A stretch of 47,515 nt of DNA from an uncultured Lachnospiraceae bacterium (GTDB lineage: Bacteria; Bacillota; Clostridia; Lachnospirales; Lachnospiraceae), in the NCBI GenBank assembly GCA_905235845.1, contig CAJONG010000002.1, positions 1-47,515 on the forward strand. Reading direction: 5' to 3'. The notes under the pieces are model-generated. The model was given only the letters and a program-made list of their open reading frames with translations. It made no database searches and was not told the DNA's origin. Position 1 is the first letter of the stretch. Each line of letters starts with the position of its first letter. Made by a program: the position numbers and the translations under genes. Of the stretch, positions 10,097 through 18,559 are shown piece by piece.

Positions 10097-10099
10097 AAT
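10071..10099 (+). promoter_or_regulatory. Extended -10 promoter of the mscS-like gene, predicted leaderless
   Basis: A perfect extended -10, TGG then TATAAT (10091-10099), lies 17 bases after a poor -35 (TGGCGA, 10071-10076). The predicted start is about 10104-10107, against a start codon at 10108. Confidence 0.65.
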
Positions 10100-10107
10100 T
10101 GAAAATT

Positions 10108-11619
10108 ATGAAGAAAAAAGCGGTAATCAGTGGTATATGCGTATTACTTATTGCGATACTTACGGGAGTAGGTATCTATTTTGCGTTATCGCTATACAGT
10201 GGTATGGGGAATATCGTATACGGTATGGACATTCCGCATGTGATCGTTGTTGTGACTGTATATGCACTGATATCCAATACACTTGTTGAATATATGTATC
10301 AGGTCTGTGTGTTGGGAACTCCGGTGAGTGAAGGCCTTGCCAAGAAGAAACTCAAGACATTTATCATTGTCGGGATACTCATGACTATGTCATTGACATA
10401 TTATATACAGACTCTGGTGGCAAGAGTACTGACATCGCCTGAACATATTGATGGCTTTTTCAGGCTTGGTCTTACCCTTGTCATGGGTCTTATAAGTGCT
10501 CTTTCTCTTCTTGTTATATATCTCATTTTTTTTAAGAATATCAAAGTGCCTGTAATAAGCAGAGTATCTGAGGAGAAGATAGATAATAACGCTTTCATTG
10601 ACGGATTGGGTAAGAGATTCGGGAGAGATAATAAAAGGGTGACGCCCGAACAGGTTGTATTCAGGTATCTGAGACATGACATCAATATAATATCCGTGGG
10701 ATTTATCTTCTGGGCGGGGATAGGAAGGGATATTGATTATGGGAATTCGATCATCGGATATATAATAAGGGGTGAATGGGAGAAGGGCAGTAATATCTTT
10801 GCCATAACCACCTGCATATTTGTTCTGTGCATTTCTTCTACAATTTCATCTGTAATCATGTATATCTCCGATGCATTGATGCTCACATTTGATTCCCGTG
10901 GCGAGACCATCGGAAGAATGGTAATGAGCCTTATTAAGTATATGATGATCCTCATTGCCATATTCTTATGCCTGTCAATACTCGGATTCAATACAGGAAC
11001 CCTTGTGGCTTCTGCCGGAGTACTATCTCTTGTGGTAGGTCTCGGTGCCAAGGAGCTTATAAGTGATATCATAGCAGGACTATTTATCATAATAGAGGGT
11101 GAATTCAGGGTGGGTGATATAATCACCATAGGAAATTTCAGGGGGACGGTGACGGAGATAGGAGTCAGGACGACTAAGCTGGTAGATGGCATCGGGAATG
11201 TGAAGATAATCAATAATAGTCAGATAACAGATGTTATCAACATGACAAGGAATTATTCCTTCGCTAATTGCGATGTGGGAATAGGATATGATGAGGATCT
11301 TGAGAGGGTAGAGATTATACTTGACAGGGAACTTCCGCTTGTGGCGGACAGAATAAAGGAGATTAAGGGCGGACCCTACTACAGAGGGGTATCAGAGCTT
11401 GGTGAGAGCAGTGTGGTACTAAGGATATCCGCTGAATGTATTGAAGCAGACAGGATACAGCTTGAGAGGGATCTTAACAGGGAACTCAAGCTGATATTTG
11501 ACAGGAACGGGATTATTATTCCTTATCCGCAGATCGTCATCAATGAAACAATGAAGACCGTGCCGGAAGAGGGGATGACGACCGGTATACAGGAATCGGG
11601 GACAGAAGAGCGTGAGTGA
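10108..11619 (+). CDS. MscS family mechanosensitive ion channel
   Basis: A 503-residue member of the small-conductance channel family, which opens under membrane tension to release osmolytes. It has about five or six membrane spans before the pore helix. The pore-lining helix and the start of the beta domain are seen in LVASAGVLSLVVGLGAKELISD followed by IAGLFIIIEGEFRVGDII, the classic MscS junction. The cytoplasmic vestibule follows (NSQITDVINMTRNYS). The N-terminal part is larger than in minimal MscS (about 290 residues). The ATG at 10108 has no ribosome site, and its promoter predicts almost no leader. The gene overlaps the next by 8 bases, so the two are probably co-transcribed. Confidence 0.9.
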   Translation: MKKKAVISGICVLLIAILTGVGIYFALSLYSGMGNIVYGMDIPHVIVVVTVYALISNTLVEYMYQVCVLGTPVSEGLAKKKLKTFIIVGILMTMSLTYYIQTLVARVLTSPEHIDGFFRLGLTLVMGLISALSLLVIYLIFFKNIKVPVISRVSEEKIDNNAFIDGLGKRFGRDNKRVTPEQVVFRYLRHDINIISVGFIFWAGIGRDIDYGNSIIGYIIRGEWEKGSNIFAITTCIFVLCISSTISSVIMYISDALMLTFDSRGETIGRMVMSLIKYMMILIAIFLCLSILGFNTGTLVASAGVLSLVVGLGAKELISDIIAGLFIIIEGEFRVGDIITIGNFRGTVTEIGVRTTKLVDGIGNVKIINNSQITDVINMTRNYSFANCDVGIGYDEDLERVEIILDRELPLVADRIKEIKGGPYYRGVSELGESSVVLRISAECIEADRIQLERDLNRELKLIFDRNGIIIPYPQIVINETMKTVPEEGMTTGIQESGTEERE

Positions 11620-12340
11620 TTCGGATAACGGAATAAGACTTAATAAATACATTGCTGAATGCGGCGTATGTTCAAGGAGAGAGGCTGATAGGCTTATAGA
11701 TGAGGGCAAGGTAAGGATTAACGGCGCTGTGGGCATCACCGGACAAAGAGTCAGGTCCGGTGATGTGGTTGAATATAATGGCAGGACTATCCGTCCTATT
11801 AAGGATAAGATCGTGCTTGCATACAATAAACCTGTAGGAGTCACCTGTACAGAGAGGGATGAGCATGCAGGACTTTCCCTTAAGGATGTTATAGATTATC
11901 CTGTAAGACTCACTTATGCCGGCAGGCTTGATAGGGACAGTAACGGACTGTTGTTGCTTACTAACGACGGAGAACTTATCGAAGCTTTGATGCGCGGTTC
12001 TAACGGGCATGAGAAGGAGTATGTGGTAAAGGTTGATAAAAGGATAGACGAAGGCATAAAGAACCGACTTGAAAAGGGTATATATCTAAAGGATCTGAAT
12101 GTAACGACAAGGCCGTGCAGAGTTGAGATATTAAGTGACCATAAGTTCTCCATAACCATCACTCAGGGACTTAACAGGCAGATAAGGAGAATGTGCGAAG
12201 CGCTCGGTCTTAAGGTGGAGAAGCTTACGAGGATAAGGGTGGGCTGTGTAGAGCTTGGGAATCTTACCTCGGGTGAATACAGGGAGATAACATCAAAAGA
12301 GATGAATGAACTGTATAAAATGGTCGGGGTTCAGTCATAA
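11612..12340 (+). CDS. rluF: 23S rRNA pseudouridine synthase, RluF-like
   Basis: A 242-residue RsuA/RluB/E/F-family enzyme. An N-terminal S4 RNA-binding domain (RLNKYIAECGVCSRREADRL) precedes the catalytic domain with GRLDRDSNGLLLLTNDG, whose first Asp is the catalytic residue. The late block QGLNRQIRRMCEALGLKV and the HEKEYVVKVDK stretch match E. coli RluF more closely than RsuA or RluB, from memory, so uridine 2604 of 23S rRNA is the likely target. It starts with GTG inside the end of the channel gene. Assignment to the family is firm; the exact target is inferred. Confidence 0.85.
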   Translation: MSDSDNGIRLNKYIAECGVCSRREADRLIDEGKVRINGAVGITGQRVRSGDVVEYNGRTIRPIKDKIVLAYNKPVGVTCTERDEHAGLSLKDVIDYPVRLTYAGRLDRDSNGLLLLTNDGELIEALMRGSNGHEKEYVVKVDKRIDEGIKNRLEKGIYLKDLNVTTRPCRVEILSDHKFSITITQGLNRQIRRMCEALGLKVEKLTRIRVGCVELGNLTSGEYREITSKEMNELYKMVGVQS

Positions 12341-12418
12341 AGTTAATTCAGGAATTAATTACTGTGCATTTATTACGTAAAATAAGAGCCGTTATTTTTC
12401 GGATGCAGGGTGTGAACT

Positions 12419-14374
12419 ATGGATAGAATGCGCGAGCTTATAGATAAACTTAATGAGGCTTCCAAAGCATATTATGCTCAGGACAGGGAGATCATGAGCA
12501 ACTACGAGTATGATGCTCTGTATGATGAACTTGTAAAACTCGAAAAGGATACGGGTATCACCATGTCTGATTCTCCGACCGTCAATGTGGGCTATGAGTC
12601 GGTGGATGAGCTTCCCAAGGAGAGACATGCAGTTCCGATGCTTTCTCTTAATAAGACCAAGGACAGAGAGGAACTTAGGTCATGGCTCGGAGATATGGCG
12701 GGACTTCTTAGCTGGAAGCTTGACGGGCTTACTATTGTGCTTACATATGAGAATGGTGAGCTTAGTAAGGCTGTGACCAGAGGTAATGGCGAGATCGGAG
12801 AAGTTATCACGGCCAATGCCAGGGTATTTAGGAATATACCCCATAAGATATCCTTTACGGGACGAATGGTACTAAGAGGCGAAGCTGTGATAAAATACTC
12901 TGATTTTGAGAAGATTAACGCAGGGATCGAGGATGTGGATGCCAAGTATAAGAACCCGAGAAATCTTTGTTCCGGTTCTGTAAGGCAGCTTAACAATGAG
13001 ATCACGGCTAAGAGGAATGTGTATTTCTATGCATTTAGCCTTGTGGAAGCACAGAATAAGGATTTTGCATATCGCAAGGAACAGTTTGAGTTCCTTAAGG
13101 GGCTTGGATTCGATGTGGTAGAATACCATGAAGTAGATAAGACATCGATAAGGGGCGTTATAGAAGATTTTGCAGCTAAGATCACGGACTATGATGTACC
13201 ATCAGATGGTCTGGTGCTCACATATGACGACATAGCATATGGAAGGAGTCTCGGAAGAACTGCTAAGTTCCCAAGGGATTCCATAGCATTCAAGTGGCAG
13301 GATGAGATAAAAGAGACAGTACTTAGGGAGATTGAGTGGAGCCCGAGCAGGACAGGGCTTATCAATCCGGTAGCGATATTTGATCCCGTGGAACTTGAAG
13401 GGACGACCGTAAGCCGCGCCAGTGTCCATAACATAAGTATTGTAAAAGGACTAAAGCTTGGCATAGGCGACAGGATAACTGTATATAAGGCCAATATGAT
13501 CATCCCGCAGATCGCCGAGAACCTGACGGGCAGCGATAACCTTCAGATTCCCACGGAGTGTCCGTGCTGCGGTGGTAAGACCGAGATAAGGAGTATAGCC
13601 GAGGCGGAATCGCTGTACTGTACGAATGCGGAATGTCCGGCCAAGAAGCTTAAGTCTTTTGCACTTTTCGTGAGCAGGGATGCGATGAATATAGACGGAA
13701 TGAGCGAAGCGACGCTTGAGAAGTTCATAGGTGCGGGCATACTTAAGTCGCTCACGGATCTGTATCATATGGACCGATATGAGCTTAAAATAGTCGAGAT
13801 GGAGGGCTTCGGACAGAAGTCTTATGATAATCTGATAGGTTCTGTTGAGACTTCGAGAAATACCAATCTGGCAAGGCTCATATACGGGCTGGGTATTCCG
13901 GGAATAGGAGTGGCCAACGCAAGGATGTTAAGCCGCTACTATGACAATGATATGGACAGGATAATGAATGCGACGGCTGATGAACTGGCATCAATTGACG
14001 GGATCGGCGATGTGATGGCGAGTGCCATAGTCGCATATATGGACGATGAAACCAACAGGTCGCTCATTAATGCTCTGCGCTCTGAACTTAGTTTTACTGA
14101 GGTGGCTGTAGACAACAGCAATGAGAGCATATCCGGCAAGACCTTTGTCATAACCGGTTCGTTGTCACATTTTGCCAACAGAGATGAGCTTAAGGCAAGG
14201 ATCGAGAATCTGGGCGGAAAGGTCGCCGGAAGTGTGAGTAAGAATACAACGGCGCTCATCAACAATGATGTAACATCCAATTCGTCGAAGAACAAAAAGG
14301 CTAAAGAATTAAATGTAGATATAATTTCGGAAGAAGAATTCATAAGAGATTATCTGGGAGAGGAGACAGGCTAA
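12419..14374 (+). CDS. ligA: NAD-dependent DNA ligase
   Basis: A 651-residue LigA that seals nicks in replication and repair. The adenylated Lys is K100 in SWKLDGLTI, the KxDG motif, about 15 residues earlier than in E. coli because the N-terminal domain is compact. The NAD-binding Ia domain is still present (YYAQDREIMSNYEYDALYDEL). The OB fold, a four-cysteine zinc site (CPCCGG then YCTNAEC), helix-hairpin-helix repeats (YGLGIPGIGVANA, IDGIGDVMASAI) and a C-terminal BRCT domain from about residue 570 follow in order. The stop is one base before the metA start, so these two are an operon. A palindrome TTAATTC-AG-GAATTAA lies upstream at 12343-12358; no strong promoter is seen. Confidence 0.96.
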   Translation: MDRMRELIDKLNEASKAYYAQDREIMSNYEYDALYDELVKLEKDTGITMSDSPTVNVGYESVDELPKERHAVPMLSLNKTKDREELRSWLGDMAGLLSWKLDGLTIVLTYENGELSKAVTRGNGEIGEVITANARVFRNIPHKISFTGRMVLRGEAVIKYSDFEKINAGIEDVDAKYKNPRNLCSGSVRQLNNEITAKRNVYFYAFSLVEAQNKDFAYRKEQFEFLKGLGFDVVEYHEVDKTSIRGVIEDFAAKITDYDVPSDGLVLTYDDIAYGRSLGRTAKFPRDSIAFKWQDEIKETVLREIEWSPSRTGLINPVAIFDPVELEGTTVSRASVHNISIVKGLKLGIGDRITVYKANMIIPQIAENLTGSDNLQIPTECPCCGGKTEIRSIAEAESLYCTNAECPAKKLKSFALFVSRDAMNIDGMSEATLEKFIGAGILKSLTDLYHMDRYELKIVEMEGFGQKSYDNLIGSVETSRNTNLARLIYGLGIPGIGVANARMLSRYYDNDMDRIMNATADELASIDGIGDVMASAIVAYMDDETNRSLINALRSELSFTEVAVDNSNESISGKTFVITGSLSHFANRDELKARIENLGGKVAGSVSKNTTALINNDVTSNSSKNKKAKELNVDIISEEEFIRDYLGEETG

Positions 14375-14375
14375 G

Positions 14376-15344
14376 ATGCCTATAAGGATCAAAGACTCGC
14401 TGCCTGCGCAGGCGATACTTGAAGAAGAGAATATATTCGTGATGACGGAGTTCCGTGCGATGCACCAGGATATCCGTCCGCTTGAGGTGCTGATACTTAA
14501 CCTCATGCCCAATAAGGAAGTGACGGAGACGCAGATACTGCGCAAGCTCTCGAACAGCCCGCTGCAGTGTAATGTAGAGCTGTTGCAGACGGCCAGCTAT
14601 ACGCCGACGCATGTGGATTCGAGCCATCTGGAGTCGTTCTATACGACTTTTGATCAGATAAAGGATCGGAAGTTTGACGGGATGATCATCACAGGCGCGC
14701 CGCTTGCATACGTGGAGTATGAGGATGTGACTTACTGGAAAGAGCTCTGTACCATCATGGATTGGGCCAAGGTGCATGTACACTGCACGTTCTTCCTGTG
14801 CTGGGGGGCTTTTGCGGGGCTCTATCACCATTTCGGTATCCACCATAAGTTCTATGATAAGAAGCTCTCCGGTATATATGCACATAGGGTACTTAAGCCC
14901 ACATCACCATTGTTCCGTGGCTTTGATGATGTCTTCTATGCGCCTCATTCGCGCGAGATCTATGTGGACGGTGCGGATGTTGAGAAGATACATGAACTGG
15001 AGATCATGGCAGATTCGGATGATGCAGGTATAACCATATTAAAAACCGAGGATTCTAAGATGTTCTTCGTATTCTGTCATCTCGAATACGATGCGAACAC
15101 ATTATCAGATGAGTACTTCAGAGACTTAGGCAAGGGAATGAATCCGGAGATCCCTAAGAATTACTTCCCCGGTGATGATCCCTCCAAGTACCCCGTTGTC
15201 AACTGGCGTTCTGCGGGCCAGTTATTCTATACGAACTGGCTTAATTATTATGTGTATCAGTCAACCCCGTATGACGTTGCGAAGATCGGCGAGGATGTAG
15301 ATATCGACAAGGCTGAAGATGTGGAGTATGGGATGTATATCTGA
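14376..15344 (+). CDS. metA: Homoserine O-acyltransferase (MetA)
   Basis: A 322-residue MetA that activates homoserine for methionine synthesis. Numbering matches E. coli exactly: catalytic Cys142 (FFLCWGAF), His235 and Glu237 (FCHLEYD). Position 111, which sets acyl donor choice in this family (Glu for acetyl-CoA, Gly for succinyl-CoA), is Ala here (ITGAPLAYVEYED). The end SAGQLFYTNWLNYYVYQ is typical. It starts one base after ligA with a GGAG ribosome site inside the ligA end. I see no SAM riboswitch or T-box before it, so regulation would be through the ligA transcript or absent. Confidence 0.95.
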   Translation: MPIRIKDSLPAQAILEEENIFVMTEFRAMHQDIRPLEVLILNLMPNKEVTETQILRKLSNSPLQCNVELLQTASYTPTHVDSSHLESFYTTFDQIKDRKFDGMIITGAPLAYVEYEDVTYWKELCTIMDWAKVHVHCTFFLCWGAFAGLYHHFGIHHKFYDKKLSGIYAHRVLKPTSPLFRGFDDVFYAPHSREIYVDGADVEKIHELEIMADSDDAGITILKTEDSKMFFVFCHLEYDANTLSDEYFRDLGKGMNPEIPKNYFPGDDPSKYPVVNWRSAGQLFYTNWLNYYVYQSTPYDVAKIGEDVDIDKAEDVEYGMYI

Positions 15345-15347
15345 TCC

Positions 15348-15375
15348 TTTACAAAAAGATTTAAAAGATTATAAT
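15348..15375 (+). promoter_or_regulatory. Sigma-A promoter of the kinase gene
   Basis: The -35 box TTTACA (15348-15353), 16 bases, and a perfect TATAAT (15370-15375) predict a start near 15382. An AAAAGGAAG ribosome site follows before the ATG at 15399. This marks the left edge of the AT-rich accessory stretch. Confidence 0.75.
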
Positions 15376-15398
15376 GCCGTATTAAAAGGAAGCTCAAC

Positions 15399-17378
15399 AT
15401 GTCGAACGAGAATTCGTTTCAAAAGAAGTTTTTAAAAGATGACACTGTTTCAACAACACCGGTTTATGAGATATATGCAAGTGCGGCTCGTAGACTATGG
15501 GATCAATATTATTCTACATACGATTTACGTCCTAGAAGTATCGCAAAGGTGTCTGACGGAACAAATCGCTCGGTGAATTTTTATAAGGATAATAAGCATA
15601 TTCTGGAGATTGCTATAGGCAAAACAACCACACTGTATGTTTTAGATGATTATTTAAGAAGTAAAATACGTATTGATTATAATCAAGATCCGTCAGGACG
15701 ATATAGGCATACATTTAATACTTTTGAGGAATGCTTTGATGTAATTAATAGTGTATTGGAGAATGATGTAAAAGATAAAACTATTGAGAGGATAAGCATA
15801 ACTAGATCTAAGCTATTTGTTGCTTCGGATATGAATAACGATATGTTGGCGCAAGTTAAGGTGCTTAGAGATGAGTATAGTCAAATAGAGATATCGAATA
15901 TAGATCAGACGGGTGTCAAACAATGGAGAGCAGCATACTTTTATGATAAAAATGTGCAACGCAGGAATAATCAATTGATAGAAGTATGGTATGAAAAGCG
16001 TAATGATAGAGTGGTGTTTGTCATTGCCAAGTCACTGATGACATCAGATGAAATAATAGAATCAGACAAGAATAAACGTGCTACAGTTAATCGCGGAAGG
16101 CTATATAGATATAATTTATCACATGAAGACCTTCTTTCCTTTATCCGGGAGAAACTCGACTTATATTGCAAAGGAGATAGTAACAGTATTTCTAAATTAT
16201 CGAATATAGAAGAAATTTCTGGGGGATTATATAATATACAGCTAAGTAAAGCAGGATTAGATATAAAAGATAACTGGAAGGGAGATCCCAGAGACCGCTT
16301 TATTAAACTATTTGCACCATTAACTGATGGTTCAGAATATTATTTTAAGCGCAATACAACGGACTCTAGCGGTAAACTGTTAGAGCTATATAGAAATGGT
16401 GAGAGCAAGAGAGTAATGCTGTTTAAAGGCAAGCAGGATATGACCATTGGCGTTGCCTTTAATGGTGATTTCTATAACTATATAAAGCAGACAGTAGATC
16501 TGCCCGAAAATCAGAAGTCATATAGAACTCAACCTCACATGGATCTGTCATTGACAAAATTGTGGAATGTTGTATGTGCCGCTACAAGTAAAAGGCAGTA
16601 TATTGTTAATGCCGATGAATTGCCTGTTAAAGTTGAATCCGAGAGGGCTACGGTAATAAAACCGGTTAAAGAACAAGAGTCTCCGTTGGTAAAATACTCT
16701 TTTGTCAAGATGATAGATACCGAAAAGAGGGTTGCAGTTGTTAAATCATCTAAAGATGGGAAGAATTATGTCCGTAAAGAGTATGATCAGTATAATCTCA
16801 ACATATTTGAAAGGCTTAAAAAGGCGGATATTAAGGGAATCCCTCATATCTATGAATGCATAAAAGACAATGGTGTCTTGGTCACTATAGAGGAATTCAT
16901 AAGTGGTAGGAATATTGATGAAGTAATTGAACAGGAAGGCGTATTCGATGAGGAGGAAATGCTTCATATTGCTTTGAAACTGTGCGATATATTGGAGGAA
17001 CTTCACAAATTAGATCCTCCAATGATTCACAGGGACATTAAACCATCGAATATTATGCTTAAGAAAACAGGGGAAGTTGTCCTTATAGACTTTAACGCGT
17101 CTAGGGAGTTTAAGGAGGGATATTCACAGGATACAGTTCTTCTTGGTACTAAGAATTTTGCGTCACCGGAACAATTAATGGGTTTTGGTGACTCTGATGC
17201 AAGAACCGACATTTTTGGATTTGGTGCAACTATGAGTTATATAATGACGAAAATGCCGATTAATCAGATGGTTGCTCCCGGTAGATATAGTCAGGTATTC
17301 ACAAAATGTACCCGAATGGATAAGAAGGACAGATATCAAAGTGTATCTGAATTGAGAGAGGCGCTACTTAACACCTAA
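15399..17378 (+). CDS. Protein kinase with a large unrecognised N-terminal region
   Basis: A 659-residue soluble protein. Residues from about 430 form a Ser/Thr-type kinase domain. The catalytic loop is MIHRDIKPSNIM with Asp546. The metal-binding motif is DFN (564-566) instead of DFG, and FASPEQ stands for the APE motif. The probable ATP-anchoring Lys is K460 in YVRKEY; a glycine-rich loop is not evident. The first 420 residues are new to me; they are charged, without membrane spans, and contain KLWNVVCAATSKRQY near the end. No PASTA or other surface domain is present, so it acts in the cytoplasm. Codon use is AT-rich, unlike ligA-metA, which suggests transfer. Its stop overlaps the opposing HTH gene by 4 bases. 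Confidence 0.85.
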   Translation: MSNENSFQKKFLKDDTVSTTPVYEIYASAARRLWDQYYSTYDLRPRSIAKVSDGTNRSVNFYKDNKHILEIAIGKTTTLYVLDDYLRSKIRIDYNQDPSGRYRHTFNTFEECFDVINSVLENDVKDKTIERISITRSKLFVASDMNNDMLAQVKVLRDEYSQIEISNIDQTGVKQWRAAYFYDKNVQRRNNQLIEVWYEKRNDRVVFVIAKSLMTSDEIIESDKNKRATVNRGRLYRYNLSHEDLLSFIREKLDLYCKGDSNSISKLSNIEEISGGLYNIQLSKAGLDIKDNWKGDPRDRFIKLFAPLTDGSEYYFKRNTTDSSGKLLELYRNGESKRVMLFKGKQDMTIGVAFNGDFYNYIKQTVDLPENQKSYRTQPHMDLSLTKLWNVVCAATSKRQYIVNADELPVKVESERATVIKPVKEQESPLVKYSFVKMIDTEKRVAVVKSSKDGKNYVRKEYDQYNLNIFERLKKADIKGIPHIYECIKDNGVLVTIEEFISGRNIDEVIEQEGVFDEEEMLHIALKLCDILEELHKLDPPMIHRDIKPSNIMLKKTGEVVLIDFNASREFKEGYSQDTVLLGTKNFASPEQLMGFGDSDARTDIFGFGATMSYIMTKMPINQMVAPGRYSQVFTKCTRMDKKDRYQSVSELREALLNT

Positions 17379-17827
17379 TTATCATTTTTGCTAGTCTGAA
17401 GAGGTTCCACTCCGTTGTCAGATAGATATATATTGACATCAGCGATAGAGGGGAAATTTTCTATATTATTGAAAATATATATTATGAATGTATCCCGGCG
17501 TCTTCTGGGATACAGCTCATCGTTGCCTGAATATGCCAATGCGTGTTCAACATCTTTAAGGCTCATATGAGCGCCATAGCACAGTGCAAAGATTTTATCA
17601 CGACTTCCCTTTTTCTTGCCAGTAATAATGTCATTTGCTGTGCTTTTAGAAACATTGGCATTACGGGTTATCTCGGCCGCTGTTAATCCGGGATGATTAT
17701 AGATATATTCACTAAAAAAATCAGAAATAGTCTTACCGGATTCGATAACATCCTCAAGATCCTTTGGAGTGGCACCATCGTTGATCATATCCCATATGTT
17801 TTTTGTAGATAGTTCTCTTTTGCTCAA
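17375..17827 (-). CDS. HTH protein with the conserved C-terminal module shared with the macro protein
   Basis: A 150-residue protein on the opposite strand to the kinase, tail to tail. It begins with TTG, 5 bases after AGGAGG. Residues about 47-75 (LTAAEITRNANVSKSTANDI) look like an XRE-type helix-turn-helix. They are followed by a helical stretch with MSLKDVEHALAYSG, then RRRRDTFIIYIF and a closing GVEPL. The same order, about 130 residues long, forms the C-terminal part of the macro-domain protein at 20715-21887. From memory this layout is common near kinases in Lachnospiraceae, but its function is not known to me. It could bind DNA or act as a peptide-recognition adaptor. A perfect palindrome at 17889-17905 lies upstream. 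Confidence 0.75.
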   Translation of the reverse strand: MSKRELSTKNIWDMINDGATPKDLEDVIESGKTISDFFSEYIYNHPGLTAAEITRNANVSKSTANDIITGKKKGSRDKIFALCYGAHMSLKDVEHALAYSGNDELYPRRRRDTFIIYIFNNIENFPSIADVNIYLSDNGVEPLQTSKNDN

Positions 17828-17888
17828 AATAGCCTCCTAATATACTCTAATAACTATATTATAGCGGAATCTTCAACCGATTGCTACT

Positions 17889-17905
17889 GTCCGCTAGTAG
17901 CGGAC
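17889..17905. promoter_or_regulatory. 17-bp perfect palindrome (probable operator) between divergent HTH genes
   Basis: GTCCGCTA and TAGCGGAC surround one central base. A half-site TAGCGGA lies at 17862-17868, touching a TATAAT on the minus strand (complement of 17858-17863) that is a likely -10 for the HTH gene. The site is between the divergent genes at 17827 and 17987, so a regulator bound here could act on both. Confidence 0.6.
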
Positions 17906-17986
17906 CAATTATAGAAATAATAGTTGTATCATTCAGATAAAGCTAATAGCTAATAGCAAAAAGCAACGGACTGGAGGTGATACTAA

Positions 17987-18214
17987 TTGACACAAGAAGA
18001 TTTGGCCAAAATTCTTAGACAAAGATATGATTGCGCAAAACGCAATGAATCGGCAATGCAAGTCCATCTGTTTGGGATTGAATATGGAGAAGAAATCAAG
18101 CAGGGAGAATACAAGATCTCGGATATAGTTGCATTGGCTGGTTTGGATAAAGGATATGTTTCTGAGGTAAGCAAGGGTGTTAAGTTATCAACAGTTGTTG
18201 AGAGAAAACGATAA
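17987..18214 (+). CDS. Small HTH-like domain protein, 75 aa
   Basis: A 75-residue protein starting with TTG, six bases after GGAGGTGA, a near-perfect ribosome site. It has a helical N-terminus (EDLAKILRQRYDCAKRN), then VHLFGIEYGEEI and KISDIVALAGLDKGYVSEVSKGVKLS. The last part looks like a helix-turn-helix with the typical turn AGLDKGYVSEV. I recall this as an 'HTH-like domain' family in Clostridia, often next to restriction or defence genes; I cannot verify that here. It is followed by two more same-strand genes at close spacing. Confidence 0.7.
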   Translation: MTQEDLAKILRQRYDCAKRNESAMQVHLFGIEYGEEIKQGEYKISDIVALAGLDKGYVSEVSKGVKLSTVVERKR

Positions 18215-18244
18215 GTGGGATTATTTGGATGGAGGATTAGAATT

Positions 18245-18538
18245 ATGTACGATATCAGGGAAGAACTTATGCAAAAAATGGTTAAGGAATTAAAGGTTGA
18301 GCAGCCTAATTATGAGATTATGTCAGATGAAGAGTATTATAACTCTGATTATGGACTAAGGCGTAGACAAAGGAATCAGACATGCTCAAACGTTGTATAT
18401 ATGCATTTCTTGGTTCCAGGTGTAGCAAAGAATCTGTTTGGTGCATATTTCCACAAGAAGGATATAGCAGTCGCAGTTCCGATGGACTTTGAGGCATTCA
18501 CAACTAAACTTAATATCGAGCGAACCCTAAAATTTTGA
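18245..18538 (+). CDS. Hypothetical protein, 97 aa
   Basis: I do not recognise it. It has no signal peptide, membrane span or cysteine pair. The first half is acidic and helical (REELMQKMVKELKVEQ). The second half looks like a beta-alpha fold with VYMHFLVPGVAKNLFGAYFH. A GGAGG ribosome site nine bases before ATG 18245 sets the start; an in-frame GTG 30 bases upstream has no ribosome site of its own. It lies 30 bases after the HTH-like gene and 21 bases before the DUF2130 gene, so the three probably share a transcript. Confidence 0.65.
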   Translation: MYDIREELMQKMVKELKVEQPNYEIMSDEEYYNSDYGLRRRQRNQTCSNVVYMHFLVPGVAKNLFGAYFHKKDIAVAVPMDFEAFTTKLNIERTLKF

Positions 18539-18559
18539 TTGTTTGTGTGGAGGTTTATT

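Noticed and set aside
9981-10289. An open frame whose N-terminus repeats the peptide KASQGWRAPKNYG twice
   Set aside because: It begins in the T-run of the gdhA terminator, has no ribosome site, and runs into the mscS gene in another frame. The peptide repeat only reflects the 44-bp DNA repeat.
12343-12358. Palindrome TTAATTC-AG-GAATTAA before ligA as an operator
   Set aside because: It is all A/T apart from the centre, close to what chance gives in such a spacer, and no promoter overlaps it clearly.
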